The position numbers and the translations under genes were made by a program. A model generated the notes under the pieces. The model worked only from the letters and a program-made list of their open reading frames with translations, was not told the DNA's origin and did no database searches. This document shows, one piece after another, positions 23,135-31,005 of a stretch of 34,708 nucleotides of DNA (the stretch's first letter is position 1; each line of letters starts with the position of its first letter). Source of the stretch: Gammaproteobacteria bacterium (lineage in GTDB: Bacteria; Pseudomonadota; Gammaproteobacteria; Steroidobacterales; Woeseiaceae); assembly GCA_009937605.1 (NCBI GenBank), contig JAACFG010000013.1, positions 1 to 34,708 of the forward strand, given 5' to 3'.

Positions 23135-23632
23135 ATGACATTACCAAATCGTCGCCTGCTTAACCTGGCAGGCTTTCTCGCTTGTGCGGGCATGATGGGA
23201 TTTGCCCTTTTTGCCCAGCACATTCTCCTTCTGGACCCTTGCCCGCTGTGCATATTGCAGCGCATCGCAACTATTTCGCTTGGCATCGTCTTCCTGATCG
23301 CCGCCCTGCATAACCCGGGCAATATCGGCGCCCGAGTCTACGGCGTGCTGGTCGGGCTGGTCGCGGCTTGCGGCGTTTCGATCGCGGCATGGCATGTCCG
23401 GCTACAGAATATGCCAGCGGACGAAGTTCCTTCTTGCGGTCCCGGCTATGACTACATCATGGAGAACTTCGCGTTTCTTGATGCCCTGGACCTGATTTTC
23501 GAGGGCTCGGGCGAGTGCGCCGAAGTTGTCTGGCGTTTGCTCGGCCTCTCGATGCCCACCTGGGTTGTGATCGGACTCGGCGGACTCGGTATCGCCGGAA
23601 TCTGGAATAACTTCCGCAAAAGCCCGATGTAG
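23135..23632 (+). CDS. dsbB: Disulfide bond formation protein DsbB
   Basis: The protein has 165 residues. It has four membrane helices (about 9-28, 42-60, 68-87, 140-160). The first periplasmic cysteine pair is C36-P-L-C39 and the second is C101 and C128, matching the E. coli positions C41/C44 and C104/C130 in order and spacing. It reoxidises DsbA and passes electrons to quinone in the inner membrane. It begins three bases after phoU with no clear ribosome-binding site, so it is probably translated by coupling and included in the Pho-controlled transcript. Its TAG stop lies within a REP-like repeat. Confidence 0.93.
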   Translation: MTLPNRRLLNLAGFLACAGMMGFALFAQHILLLDPCPLCILQRIATISLGIVFLIAALHNPGNIGARVYGVLVGLVAACGVSIAAWHVRLQNMPADEVPSCGPGYDYIMENFAFLDALDLIFEGSGECAEVVWRLLGLSMPTWVVIGLGGLGIAGIWNNFRKSPM

Positions 23633-23697
23633 GAGCGCGCTCCCCGTTCGGGGACAATGCTTGCGCGATACGATTCGCCCGCAAGGCAGACTCCTAC
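23629..23697. repeat. Inverted pair of REP-like elements between dsbB and dapE
   Basis: GTAGGAGCGCGC (23629-23640) faces its inverted counterpart CTCCTAC (23691-23697). Between them lie a perfect TCCCCG-TT-CGGGGA hairpin (23641-23654) and a stem of CTTGCG with CGCAAG. The unit fills the gap between two convergent genes, and its ends supply the TAG stops of both dsbB and dapE. A related GTAGGAGCGCGC arm occurs after pstB. It probably also ends transcription from both sides. Confidence 0.7.
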
Positions 23698-24836
23698 AAC
23701 AGCATCAACTCCATGATGCGTTTGTACATGCCGGTCAGGGTGACGACGTCTTCAACTCTCACGTGCTCGTCGATTTTGTGAATCGATGCGTTAACGGGTC
23801 CGAGTTCTACGACGTCGGTGCCGGCAGGTGAGATGAATCGCCCATCGGACGTGCCGCCGCCAGTTGAGAGCTCAGGTGCGATGCCTGTGAATTCCGTAAC
23901 TGCTTCGTGCACGGCGTTGATCAGCTTTCCCGGTTGCGTAAGGAATGGCTCACCGGACAGGTGCCACTTCAGTTCATACTCGATGTCGTGCGCATTGAAA
24001 ACGGATTGAACCTTTTCCTGCAAAGATTCGTGAGTCCATTCAGTCGAATAGCGAAAGTTGAATCGCGCCGTCAGTTCGCCGGGCGTCACATTTGGAGCCC
24101 CGATACCGGCACGCACATCGACGACCTGGAAGCTTGTTGGCGGAAAGAACTCATTGCCGTCGTCCCAGACGATGTCATGGAGTTCGGACAGGACAGGCGC
24201 AAAGCGGCGTATCGGGTTGTCGGCCAGCTGTGGATAGGCGACATGGCCCTGGATACCTTGCACGGTCAGCATGCCACTCAGTGAGCCTCGCCGGCCGATA
24301 CGAACGATGTCGCCAAGACTGTCCTGGCTTGACGGCTCACCCAGCACGCACCAGTCGATATGCTCGTCCCTTTCAGCGAGCGCTTGCACCACCTTGAGTG
24401 TCCCGTCGCGCGCGCGGCCTTCTTCGTCACTCGTAATCAAGAGGGCAATGCTGCCCGGATGATCGGGATGCTCGCCCAGAAACTCCTCGAGTGCGACGAT
24501 CATCGCCGCGAGGCCGCTTTTCATGTCGGCAGAACCACGGCCGTAGAGGTCGCCTTCTTTAAACGTCGGTTCGAACGGATCGGTATTCCATTCCTGTTCG
24601 TCACCCGGGGGTACGACATCGGTATGCCCGGCGAAACAGAATACGGGCGAGCCGCTGCCGCGCCGTGCCCAGAGGTTGGTTACGTCGTTGAACAACATCG
24701 TTTCGCAAGTGAATCCGAGTTGCTCGAGACGGTCGCTCATCAGGGACTGGCAGCCGGCGTCTTCCGGGGTAATCGAACGGCGTCGGATCAATTCGCAAAG
24801 CAGGTCGATTACAGGTTCGTCGAGGTCATGAGCCAT
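23694..24836 (-). CDS. dapE: Succinyl-diaminopimelate desuccinylase DapE
   Basis: The protein has 380 residues. It is an M20-family dinuclear zinc hydrolase that releases succinate from N-succinyl-LL-diaminopimelate in lysine and peptidoglycan synthesis. Metal and catalytic motifs are AGHTDVVPPGD with His and the following Asp, RGSADMKSGLAA, and TSDEEGRARDGT with the catalytic Glu pair; STGGGTSDGRFI near the C-terminus carries substrate contacts, and a final His (NASIHKIDE) binds zinc. The length matches E. coli DapE (375). It is divergent from pstS across 155 nt. dapD lies about 6 kb away on the same strand. Confidence 0.96.
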   Translation of the reverse strand: MAHDLDEPVIDLLCELIRRRSITPEDAGCQSLMSDRLEQLGFTCETMLFNDVTNLWARRGSGSPVFCFAGHTDVVPPGDEQEWNTDPFEPTFKEGDLYGRGSADMKSGLAAMIVALEEFLGEHPDHPGSIALLITSDEEGRARDGTLKVVQALAERDEHIDWCVLGEPSSQDSLGDIVRIGRRGSLSGMLTVQGIQGHVAYPQLADNPIRRFAPVLSELHDIVWDDGNEFFPPTSFQVVDVRAGIGAPNVTPGELTARFNFRYSTEWTHESLQEKVQSVFNAHDIEYELKWHLSGEPFLTQPGKLINAVHEAVTEFTGIAPELSTGGGTSDGRFISPAGTDVVELGPVNASIHKIDEHVRVEDVVTLTGMYKRIMELMLL

Positions 24837-24922
24837 TGCTTTAATGGAGTCCAGTAACTATATGAAAAATAAAGAAAAGCACGTTTTTCCCGAGGTGCAA
24901 TCAGACCACTTTAATTGGCCCA

Positions 24923-24951
24923 TTGCAACAAATCCGTAACATTTCGTCCTT
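24923..24951 (+). promoter_or_regulatory. Candidate Pho box upstream of pstS
   Basis: Units TTGCAAC (24923-24929), CCGTAAC (24934-24940) and CGTCCTT (24945-24951) sit at an 11-bp period with A/T-rich spacers AAAT and ATTT. They match PhoB half-sites imperfectly but resemble those before phoB and the porin. CATGAT at 24963-24968 may be the -10. Confidence 0.5.
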
Positions 24952-24991
24952 AAGCTTTGCGCATGATTTCCAACCCCCTGGAGAACTCACC

Positions 24992-26056
24992 GTGAGTATT
25001 CATCGTAGAACTCTCGCCATGGTCGCAACCGCATTGCTTGGCCTGGCGTTTTCGGTCAGCGCATTTGCGCAAGCCAGCCGAGACTATGTTTATGTCGTCG
25101 GTTCCTCGACAGTTTATCCGTTCGCAACCGTGGTTGCCGAGCGTTTCGGCCGTAGCAGCGAATTCAAGACGCCCAAGATCGAATCGACCGGTTCGGGCGG
25201 CGGTCTCAAGTTGTTCTGTGACGGCGTCGGGGTGGACTATCCCGACGTCGCGAACTCGTCGCGCGCTATCAAGTCCTCGGAAGTTGAAGCCTGCGCCGCG
25301 AACGGCGTGACCGCAATCATCGAGGTCAAGATCGGCTATGACGGCATCGTTTTCGCCAACGCAATTGGAGCGGACACGATGAGCGTGTCACGCGAAGACA
25401 TCTTCCTGGCGCTGGCCAAGGAAATCCCGGGCGACGCCGAAGGTGAACTCATCGAGAATCCCTACGAAACCTGGTCTGACGTCAACCCGGATCTGCCCGC
25501 CATAGAAATCGAAGTGCTGGGTCCTCCCCCGACCTCCGGTACGCGTGACGCGTTTGTTGAGCTGGCGATGGAGGGCGGCTGCAAGGCAACGCCATGGATC
25601 GCCGCGCTGAAGAAATCGGATAAGAACAGGTACAAGGCCATCTGCCATACGATTCGCGAAGATGGTGTGTTCGTTGAGGCAGGTGAAAACGACAACCTGA
25701 TCGTGCAGAAACTCCAGGCGAACCCGGATGCGTTTGGTATTTTCGGCTTCAGCTTCCTCGACCAGAATATGGAGAAGGTGAAGGGATCGCTGGTAGATGG
25801 TGTCGCGCCGACATTTGACGCAATCGCCGATGGCGATTACCCGGTGTCGCGGCCGCTGTTCTTCTACGCGAAGAAGGCCCACGTGGACGTGATTCCTGGT
25901 CTGAGAGGTTTCCTGCGTGAGTTCACGAGCGAGCGCGCGTGGGGCGAAGAGGGTTACCTGTCCGACCGTGGCCTGATCCCGATGCCCGACGAAGAGCGCG
26001 CGCAGGTCGCCGCTGCTGTCCGCGACCTGACGCCGCTGTCATTGGCGGCAGAATAA
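24992..26056 (+). CDS. pstS: Periplasmic phosphate-binding protein PstS
   Basis: From GTG 24992 (behind GGAG, 8-nt spacing) the protein has 354 residues with a signal peptide ending near SAFAQ-A. An in-frame ATG at 24923 lies inside the Pho box and is rejected. Phosphate-site motifs are VVGSSTVYPF at the N-terminus, STGSGGGLKLF with the TGSG loop, SSRAIKSSE, and GPPPTSGTRDAF. It delivers phosphate to the PstCAB transporter. It starts a unit with pstC (67 nt), pstA and pstB, and the Pho box upstream explains its regulation. It is a little longer than E. coli PstS, as is usual for the PstS clade in marine bacteria. Confidence 0.95.
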   Translation: MSIHRRTLAMVATALLGLAFSVSAFAQASRDYVYVVGSSTVYPFATVVAERFGRSSEFKTPKIESTGSGGGLKLFCDGVGVDYPDVANSSRAIKSSEVEACAANGVTAIIEVKIGYDGIVFANAIGADTMSVSREDIFLALAKEIPGDAEGELIENPYETWSDVNPDLPAIEIEVLGPPPTSGTRDAFVELAMEGGCKATPWIAALKKSDKNRYKAICHTIREDGVFVEAGENDNLIVQKLQANPDAFGIFGFSFLDQNMEKVKGSLVDGVAPTFDAIADGDYPVSRPLFFYAKKAHVDVIPGLRGFLREFTSERAWGEEGYLSDRGLIPMPDEERAQVAAAVRDLTPLSLAAE

Positions 26057-26076
26057 GGAGCTATAATATCGAGTCC

Positions 26077-26103
26077 GGCGGCGATCCAACGGGGGTCGCC
26101 GTC
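26077..26103 (+). promoter_or_regulatory. Intercistronic RNA hairpin between pstS and pstC
   Basis: GGCGGCGA (26077-26084) pairs with TCGCCGTC (26096-26103), with one G-U pair and an 11-base loop. No T run follows, so it looks like a stabilising or attenuating stem and not a full terminator. A TATAAT at 26062-26067 lies just before it but lacks a -35. Confidence 0.4.
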
Positions 26104-26123
26104 GTCCGTTATTACAACAACAA

Positions 26124-27512
26124 ATGCAAAGCGCGACGCTAATACTGCTGCTCGGATTCATGGCGACCGCCGCGTTCTTCATCGGACGGGGACGGTCGCT
26201 TGCTCTTGTGGGCGGTCCGGGCCACGGACTGGCCTTGCACTCGCTGCCGGGCTATTACGGCTACTACGTCGCCATCTGGGTCGTATTGCCGGCTTTGGCG
26301 TTGCTGTCGGCCTGGGTGCTCCTGGAGCCGAAGCTGATTGTTGCGCTCGTGGTCAATGGGCTGCCTGAGGCGTATAGAAACCTGCCGGCCGGCGAACTGA
26401 ACCTGCTCGTCAATAACATCCAGAACCTCGCAGCCGGTGACGTCATCAGTGTCGCGGCGGACGACATGCTACAGGATGCTGCCACGCTGTTTAACGCTTA
26501 CGCAGCCAAGAGCCGGCAGATTCTCGCGGTCCTGGCTCTCGGCGTTGCCGGTCTTGGCGGTGTTCATGCCTGGCGGCTGATAAATCCGGACCTGCGTGCC
26601 CGCAATCGTGTTGAGGGTGTGATCCGCTGGTTCCTGATTGCGGCCTCGAGTATCGCGATCTTCACAACCATCGGTATCGTGCTTTCGGTGCTGTTCGAGG
26701 CGATTCGCTTCTTCCAGAAAGTCCCCGTCACAGAATTCCTGTTCGGCCTTAACTGGAGCCCGCAGACGGCTATTCGTGCTGACCAGGTTGGTTCTTCGGG
26801 CAGCTTCGGCGCGGTTCCGTTGTTTACCGGCACAATGCTGATTACTGCGATCGCTATGGTCGTCGCCGTTCCTGTTGGTCTGATGACAGCGATCTATCTC
26901 GCCGAGTATTCGAGCGCGCGTGTTCGTGGAGTCGCCAAGCCGCTGCTAGAGATTCTGGCAGGCATCCCGACCGTCGTGTACGGCTTTTTTGCGGCGCTGA
27001 CCGTGGCACCCTGGGTAAGGCAGGCGGGTGAGTCAGCCGGGATTGACGTCGCATCGGAGAGTGCTCTCGCCGCGGGGCTGGTCATGGGTATCATGATCAT
27101 CCCACTGGTTTCCTCATTGTCTGATGATGCGATTAATGCGGTCCCAACCGCGATGCGCGATGGTGCGTTGGGCCTCGGTTCGACGCGTTCCGAGACGATG
27201 ACCAAGGTGATTCTGCCGGCTGCTTTGCCCGGAATTGTCGGTGGAATTCTGCTGGCTGTTTCACGTGCGATCGGCGAGACCATGATCGTCGTCATGGCCG
27301 CAGGCCTTGCGGCCAATCTCACGGCGAATCCGTTCGAAGCGGTGACCACAGTTACCGTGCAGATCGTCACCCTGCTGGTTGGCGACCAGGAATTCGATAG
27401 TGCAAAGACGTTGGCCGCTTTCGCGCTCGGACTGATGTTGTTCGTCGTGACGCTGTTCCTCAACGTCATTGGTCTCAGTGTCGTTCGCAAATACCGCGAA
27501 CAATACGATTAG
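26124..27512 (+). CDS. pstC: Phosphate ABC transporter permease PstC (extended form)
   Basis: The protein has 462 residues against about 319 in E. coli. An N-terminal extension of some 170 residues contains two or three membrane helices (about 3-22, 50-70, 135-155) with a periplasmic-looking segment holding NLPAGELNLLVNNIQNL. The canonical permease follows: VSVLFEAIRFF, NWSP, GSFGAVPLFTGTMLIT, and the ABC-coupling EAA-like loop DGALGLGSTRSETMTKVILPAALPGIVGG. ILAGIPTVVYGFFA is a PstC hallmark. It forms the phosphate channel with PstA. Extended PstC forms are known in marine proteobacteria, so this is probably a family variant and not a fusion artefact. Confidence 0.94.
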   Translation: MQSATLILLLGFMATAAFFIGRGRSLALVGGPGHGLALHSLPGYYGYYVAIWVVLPALALLSAWVLLEPKLIVALVVNGLPEAYRNLPAGELNLLVNNIQNLAAGDVISVAADDMLQDAATLFNAYAAKSRQILAVLALGVAGLGGVHAWRLINPDLRARNRVEGVIRWFLIAASSIAIFTTIGIVLSVLFEAIRFFQKVPVTEFLFGLNWSPQTAIRADQVGSSGSFGAVPLFTGTMLITAIAMVVAVPVGLMTAIYLAEYSSARVRGVAKPLLEILAGIPTVVYGFFAALTVAPWVRQAGESAGIDVASESALAAGLVMGIMIIPLVSSLSDDAINAVPTAMRDGALGLGSTRSETMTKVILPAALPGIVGGILLAVSRAIGETMIVVMAAGLAANLTANPFEAVTTVTVQIVTLLVGDQEFDSAKTLAAFALGLMLFVVTLFLNVIGLSVVRKYREQYD

Positions 27513-27521
27513 GTGGGGATA

Positions 27522-28799
27522 ATGAGCGCAGTCAAATCCACCAGAGAGAAGGTCGAAGCCGGTTTGCCCCGGCGTCGGCGTAAGGAGCGCACATTCAAGC
27601 TGGTCGGCCTGCTGGCAACGACTGTCGGCATTGTGTTCCTTGGCGTTTTCTTTTCGACGCTGATTGCTGAAGGATCGTCAGCGTTCAAGCAGACATTCCT
27701 GCAGCTCGATATCGAATTGTCGGAGGACGTCCTGGCGCCCGACGGTGAACTTGATCTTGCCTACGCAGATTTCGATGGTCTCGTACGGACGGCCCTGCGC
27801 GCGCAGTTGCCGGAAGTGTCGGGCCGCAGCGATCGACGCGCGTTGTACCGAATTGTGAGCGTGGGCGCTGCTTACCAGGTACGAGACCTGATAGCTGCGA
27901 ATCCGGAGCTTCTTGGGACTACCCAGTCGATGTGGGTACCCGCGGCATCGAACGTAGACATGCTCATCAAGGGCAATATCGACGCAAACCTCGATGAGAC
28001 GCTACGCCCTGTTTCCGACAAACAGATCGGGTGGGTAAGGGCACTGGAGGAAGCCGGACGCCTCGAAACGCGCTTCAACAAAGCGCTGTTTTCCAACGGT
28101 GACTCGCGAGAGCCGGAGTTGGCCGGAATTAAGGGCGCCGTTATGGGGTCCTTGTACATGTTACTCGTGACGCTTGTGCTGGCCTTTCCGATAGGCGTGG
28201 CCGCGGCCATTTATCTCGAGGAATTCGCACCGAAGAATCGTTGGTCGGATCTCATCGAAGTGAACATCAACAACCTGGCGGCTGTGCCGTCGATCGTGTT
28301 TGGCCTGTTGGGTCTCGCTGTGTTCATCAACTGGGCGTCGTTGCCGCGTTCGGCCCCGGTCGTGGGCGGCCTGGTTCTGACGCTACTGACGTTGCCTGTG
28401 ATCATTATCGCATCACGCGCCGCGATCAAGGCCGTGCCACCGTCGATCAGGGAAGCCGCGCTTGGACTCGGTGCATCGCAGACCCAGGTCGTTTTCCATC
28501 ACGTCCTGCCGCTCGCCATGCCAGGCATGCTGACGGGCGCAATCATCGGTATGAGTCGGGCGCTCGGTGAATCCGCACCGTTGTTAATGATCGGCATGGT
28601 GGCCTTCATTGTCGACGTTCCGGCGCGCCTGACCGACCCGGCTACGGCGTTGCCCGTACAAATCTATCTATGGGCGGACAGCCCGGAACGCGCATTTGCT
28701 GAACGCACATCCGCCGCGATCATCGTTCTCCTCGGGTTTCTGCTGGTTATGAACCTGACGGCGGTCATCCTGCGGAAACGTATGGAGCGTAAGTGGTGA
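27522..28799 (+). CDS. pstA: Phosphate ABC transporter permease PstA (extended form)
   Basis: From ATG 27522 the protein has 425 residues against 296 in E. coli; GTG 27513 directly after the pstC stop is the alternative. The first membrane helix (about 30-50) is followed by a periplasmic insertion of about 150 residues (from FLQLDIELSEDVLAPDG to RLETRFNKALF), of the type found in PstA proteins with a DUF3333-like region. The permease core has GVAAAIYLEEFAP, LAAVPSIVFGLLGLAVF and the coupling loop EAALGLGASQTQVVFHHVLPLAMPG. It pairs with PstC. The gap to pstB is 30 nt. Confidence 0.94.
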   Translation: MSAVKSTREKVEAGLPRRRRKERTFKLVGLLATTVGIVFLGVFFSTLIAEGSSAFKQTFLQLDIELSEDVLAPDGELDLAYADFDGLVRTALRAQLPEVSGRSDRRALYRIVSVGAAYQVRDLIAANPELLGTTQSMWVPAASNVDMLIKGNIDANLDETLRPVSDKQIGWVRALEEAGRLETRFNKALFSNGDSREPELAGIKGAVMGSLYMLLVTLVLAFPIGVAAAIYLEEFAPKNRWSDLIEVNINNLAAVPSIVFGLLGLAVFINWASLPRSAPVVGGLVLTLLTLPVIIIASRAAIKAVPPSIREAALGLGASQTQVVFHHVLPLAMPGMLTGAIIGMSRALGESAPLLMIGMVAFIVDVPARLTDPATALPVQIYLWADSPERAFAERTSAAIIVLLGFLLVMNLTAVILRKRMERKW

Positions 28800-28829
28800 A
28801 GGTAGCGATTGAGCTATTGGGGAACCTGT

Positions 28830-29753
28830 ATGAGAATGACGGCAATGACTAAAGCATCTACCGAAAATCCAACACCGCCGCCACCTGACGTGCAGGAGAG
28901 CGAAGCCGTGTCGACGAGAGGTGCCGCAGCGTTGGCGGAGATGCCCGAGCGCATATCCGAGCTCGGCCGCGAAACCGTCGGCAACATCCGCAGCGACAAT
29001 CCGTTTATGGTCGCGGAAGACGTCAATGTGTATTACGGGGATAACCATGCGATCCAGCACGTATCTCTGGAAATAGGCAAGAAAGAAGTCATCGCGCTAA
29101 TCGGCCCATCGGGCTGTGGCAAGTCGACATTTCTGCGTTGCCTGAATCGCATGAACGATACGATCGAAACGGCACGAGTCACCGGAAACATCACACTGGA
29201 TGGCAAGGATATTTACCGCAAGGAACAGGACCCGGTAGCACTGCGTGCACGTGTCGGCATGGTGTTCCAGAAGCCCAATCCGTTCCCCAAAAGCATTTAT
29301 GACAACGTCGCCTACGGTCCGCGTATTCACGGTCTGGCGGGAGACAGGGCGGAGCTCGATAACATCGTGCATACGAGTCTCGAGCGCGCTGGCTTGCTCA
29401 AGGAAGTGAAGGATCGCATGGACGAACCTGGCACGAGTCTGTCGGGCGGGCAACAGCAGCGACTGTGTATTGCGCGCACGATTGCCGTCGATCCAGAGGT
29501 CATTCTTATGGATGAGCCATGTTCCGCGCTCGATCCGATTGCGACAGCGCGCATTGAAGACCTCATGGATGAGTTGTGCGAAGACTACGCGATCGTCATC
29601 GTGACGCATTCAATGCAGCAGGCGGCCCGTGTTTCGAAGCGGGTTGCCTACTTCCACCTGGGACTGCTGGTCGAGGTCGATAAGACTGACACGATCTTCA
29701 CGAATCCGCAGCACAAACTGACCGAGGACTACATCACCGGCCGCATCGGATAA
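28830..29753 (+). CDS. pstB: Phosphate ABC transporter ATP-binding protein PstB
   Basis: From ATG 28830 (behind GGGGA) the protein has 307 residues, about 50 more than usual; the extra N-terminus is proline- and glutamate-rich ([13 protein letters not shown]). TTG 28809 is a less likely start. Walker A is GPSGCGKST (92-100), the Q-loop is [12 protein letters not shown], the signature [10 protein letters not shown], Walker [14 protein letters not shown] and the switch His VTHSMQQA. It powers phosphate import with PstCA. Its TAA stop is part of a hairpin. Confidence 0.96.
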   Translation: MRMTAMTKASTENPTPPPPDVQESEAVSTRGAAALAEMPERISELGRETVGNIRSDNPFMVAEDVNVYYGDNHAIQHVSLEIGKKEVIALIGPSGCGKSTFLRCLNRMNDTIETARVTGNITLDGKDIYRKEQDPVALRARVGMVFQKPNPFPKSIYDNVAYGPRIHGLAGDRAELDNIVHTSLERAGLLKEVKDRMDEPGTSLSGGQQQRLCIARTIAVDPEVILMDEPCSALDPIATARIEDLMDELCEDYAIVIVTHSMQQAARVSKRVAYFHLGLLVEVDKTDTIFTNPQHKLTEDYITGRIG

Positions 29754-29775
29754 TTAGGGGACAGTGACCTAATTA
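29751..29775 (+). terminator. Hairpin at the end of pstB
   Basis: TAATTAGG (29751-29758) pairs perfectly with CCTAATTA (29768-29775) around a nine-base loop. The pstB stop codon TAA forms its first bases. No T run follows. The core GGGGACAGTGACC (29757-29769) is the exact reverse complement of 14395-14407. It may end or protect the pst message. Confidence 0.5.
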
Positions 29776-29778
29776 CTG

Positions 29779-29802
29779 TCGCGCGCAAGGCGCGCTCCTA
29801 CA
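29779..29802 (-). repeat. Single REP-like element after the yffB-like gene
   Basis: Read on the - strand it gives GTAGGAGCGCGC followed by a GCGCG-loop-CGCGC hairpin. The first 12 bases equal those at 23629-23640. It lies between the convergent ends of pstB and the yffB-like gene and abuts the latter's TGA stop. Confidence 0.65.
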
Positions 29803-30159
29803 TCAGCTATTCGCTTTCGACCAGTACTCGCCAAACCGTTTTTCTGAAAACCCGACGGCCATGAACCGGTCGGACTCAAGTACCGGGCGTTTCATAAGCG
29901 TCGGCTGGTCGAGCATCAGGGCGAAGGCTTTTTCCTTGCTCATATCGCCACGATCGACTTCCGGGATCTTCCGCCAAGTCAGACTCTGACGGTTGAGCAG
30001 TTTCATCCACTCGATACGATCGCTCCAGCGTTCGAGCATCTGGATGTCCAGTCCATCGTCGCGCACATCGTGAAACCGAAACTCTATGTCATTTTCGGCA
30101 AGATACTTGCGAGCTTTTCTGCAGGTGTCGCAGCTTTTGATGCCATAAACAGTCAGCAT
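29803..30159 (-). CDS. YffB/ArsC/Spx-family thioredoxin-fold protein
   Basis: The protein has 118 residues, the same length as E. coli YffB. It has a thioredoxin-like fold with the N-terminal CDTC motif (residues 10-13, YGIKSCDTCRKARKYL), KRPVLES (about 90-96) and VGFSEKRF. The family includes arsenate reductases and Spx, but YffB-like members are not proven arsenate reductases; the key arginine set of ArsC is not evident, so a glutathione-dependent thiol reductase role is the more cautious reading. In many gammaproteobacteria this gene neighbours dapE or dapD; here it follows dapD by 11 nt and is probably in its operon. Confidence 0.88.
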   Translation of the reverse strand: MLTVYGIKSCDTCRKARKYLAENDIEFRFHDVRDDGLDIQMLERWSDRIEWMKLLNRQSLTWRKIPEVDRGDMSKEKAFALMLDQPTLMKRPVLESDRFMAVGFSEKRFGEYWSKANS

Positions 30160-30170
30160 GATAGGGACCC

Positions 30171-30989
30171 TTAGTCCAGGTTTCGTAACAGATCATTGAG
30201 GCCCGTTTTCGAACGGGTCCTGGCATCAACCTGCTTCACGATGACGGCGCAATACAATGAGTATTTTTCGTCAGCCGAGGGCAGGTTACCGGAGACGACG
30301 ACGGAGCCCGCAGGTATGCGCCCATAGGTAATTTCCTCTGTCTCCCGATTGTAAATGCGCGTGCTTTGTCCAAGATAGACGCCCATCGAGATGACAGAGC
30401 CTTTCTCGACGATCACACCTTCGACCACCTCCGATCTTGCGCCGATAAAACAGTCGTCCTCGATAATCGTCGGCCCGGCCTGGATGGGTTCGAGAACGCC
30501 GCCGATCCCGACGCCGCCTGAGAGGTGCACGTTCTTGCCGATCTGGGCGCAGCTGCCAACCGTCGCCCAGGTATCCACCATGGTACCGCTGTCTACGTAG
30601 GCGCCGATGTTCACATAGCTCGGCATGAGCACGACATCGGGCGCTACGTAGGCTCCCTGACGCACGATGGCGTCCGGCACGACGCGGACACCGTCGGCTC
30701 GGAACTGTTCTTCAGTGTAGTCGGCATACTTCATCGGCACCTTGTCGTAAAAGCGGCTATGGCCGCTTTCGATGACCTTGTTGTCCGCCAGTCCGAAACT
30801 GAGAAGCACCGCCTTCTTGAGCCACTGGTTGACTTGCCAGTCACCGTCTTTCTTCTCCGCGACACGTGCCTTGCCCGAGTCAAGGAGGCCGATAGCTTCC
30901 TGCACAGCTTTCGCCACTTGCGCGCGGTCGTCAAAGCCCTGTGCCCGGTTGTCGAAAGCCTGTTCGATTGTTTGTTCGAGTTCCTGCAT
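30171..30989 (-). CDS. dapD: Tetrahydrodipicolinate N-succinyltransferase DapD
   Basis: The protein has 272 residues (274 in E. coli). An N-terminal helical domain precedes a left-handed beta helix of hexapeptide repeats visible from about residue 105 ([55 protein letters not shown]). The motif [20 protein letters not shown] is diagnostic. It uses succinyl-CoA to acylate tetrahydrodipicolinate in the lysine/diaminopimelate pathway that DapE continues. It begins 16 nt after glnD, consistent with the common map-glnD-dapD order. Confidence 0.96.
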   Translation of the reverse strand: MQELEQTIEQAFDNRAQGFDDRAQVAKAVQEAIGLLDSGKARVAEKKDGDWQVNQWLKKAVLLSFGLADNKVIESGHSRFYDKVPMKYADYTEEQFRADGVRVVPDAIVRQGAYVAPDVVLMPSYVNIGAYVDSGTMVDTWATVGSCAQIGKNVHLSGGVGIGGVLEPIQAGPTIIEDDCFIGARSEVVEGVIVEKGSVISMGVYLGQSTRIYNRETEEITYGRIPAGSVVVSGNLPSADEKYSLYCAVIVKQVDARTRSKTGLNDLLRNLD

Positions 30990-31005
30990 TTTAATTTGCT
31001 CTTAT

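Noticed and set aside
24923-24991. Longer N-terminus for PstS from ATG 24923
   Set aside because: That stretch coincides with the Pho box, and GTG 24992 has a proper ribosome-binding site and a standard signal peptide.
29803-30159. Arsenate reductase ArsC
   Set aside because: Length and motif fit YffB-type proteins next to dap genes; no arsenic resistance genes are near, and the ArsR-type regulator at 5465 lacks the arsenic-binding CxC motif.
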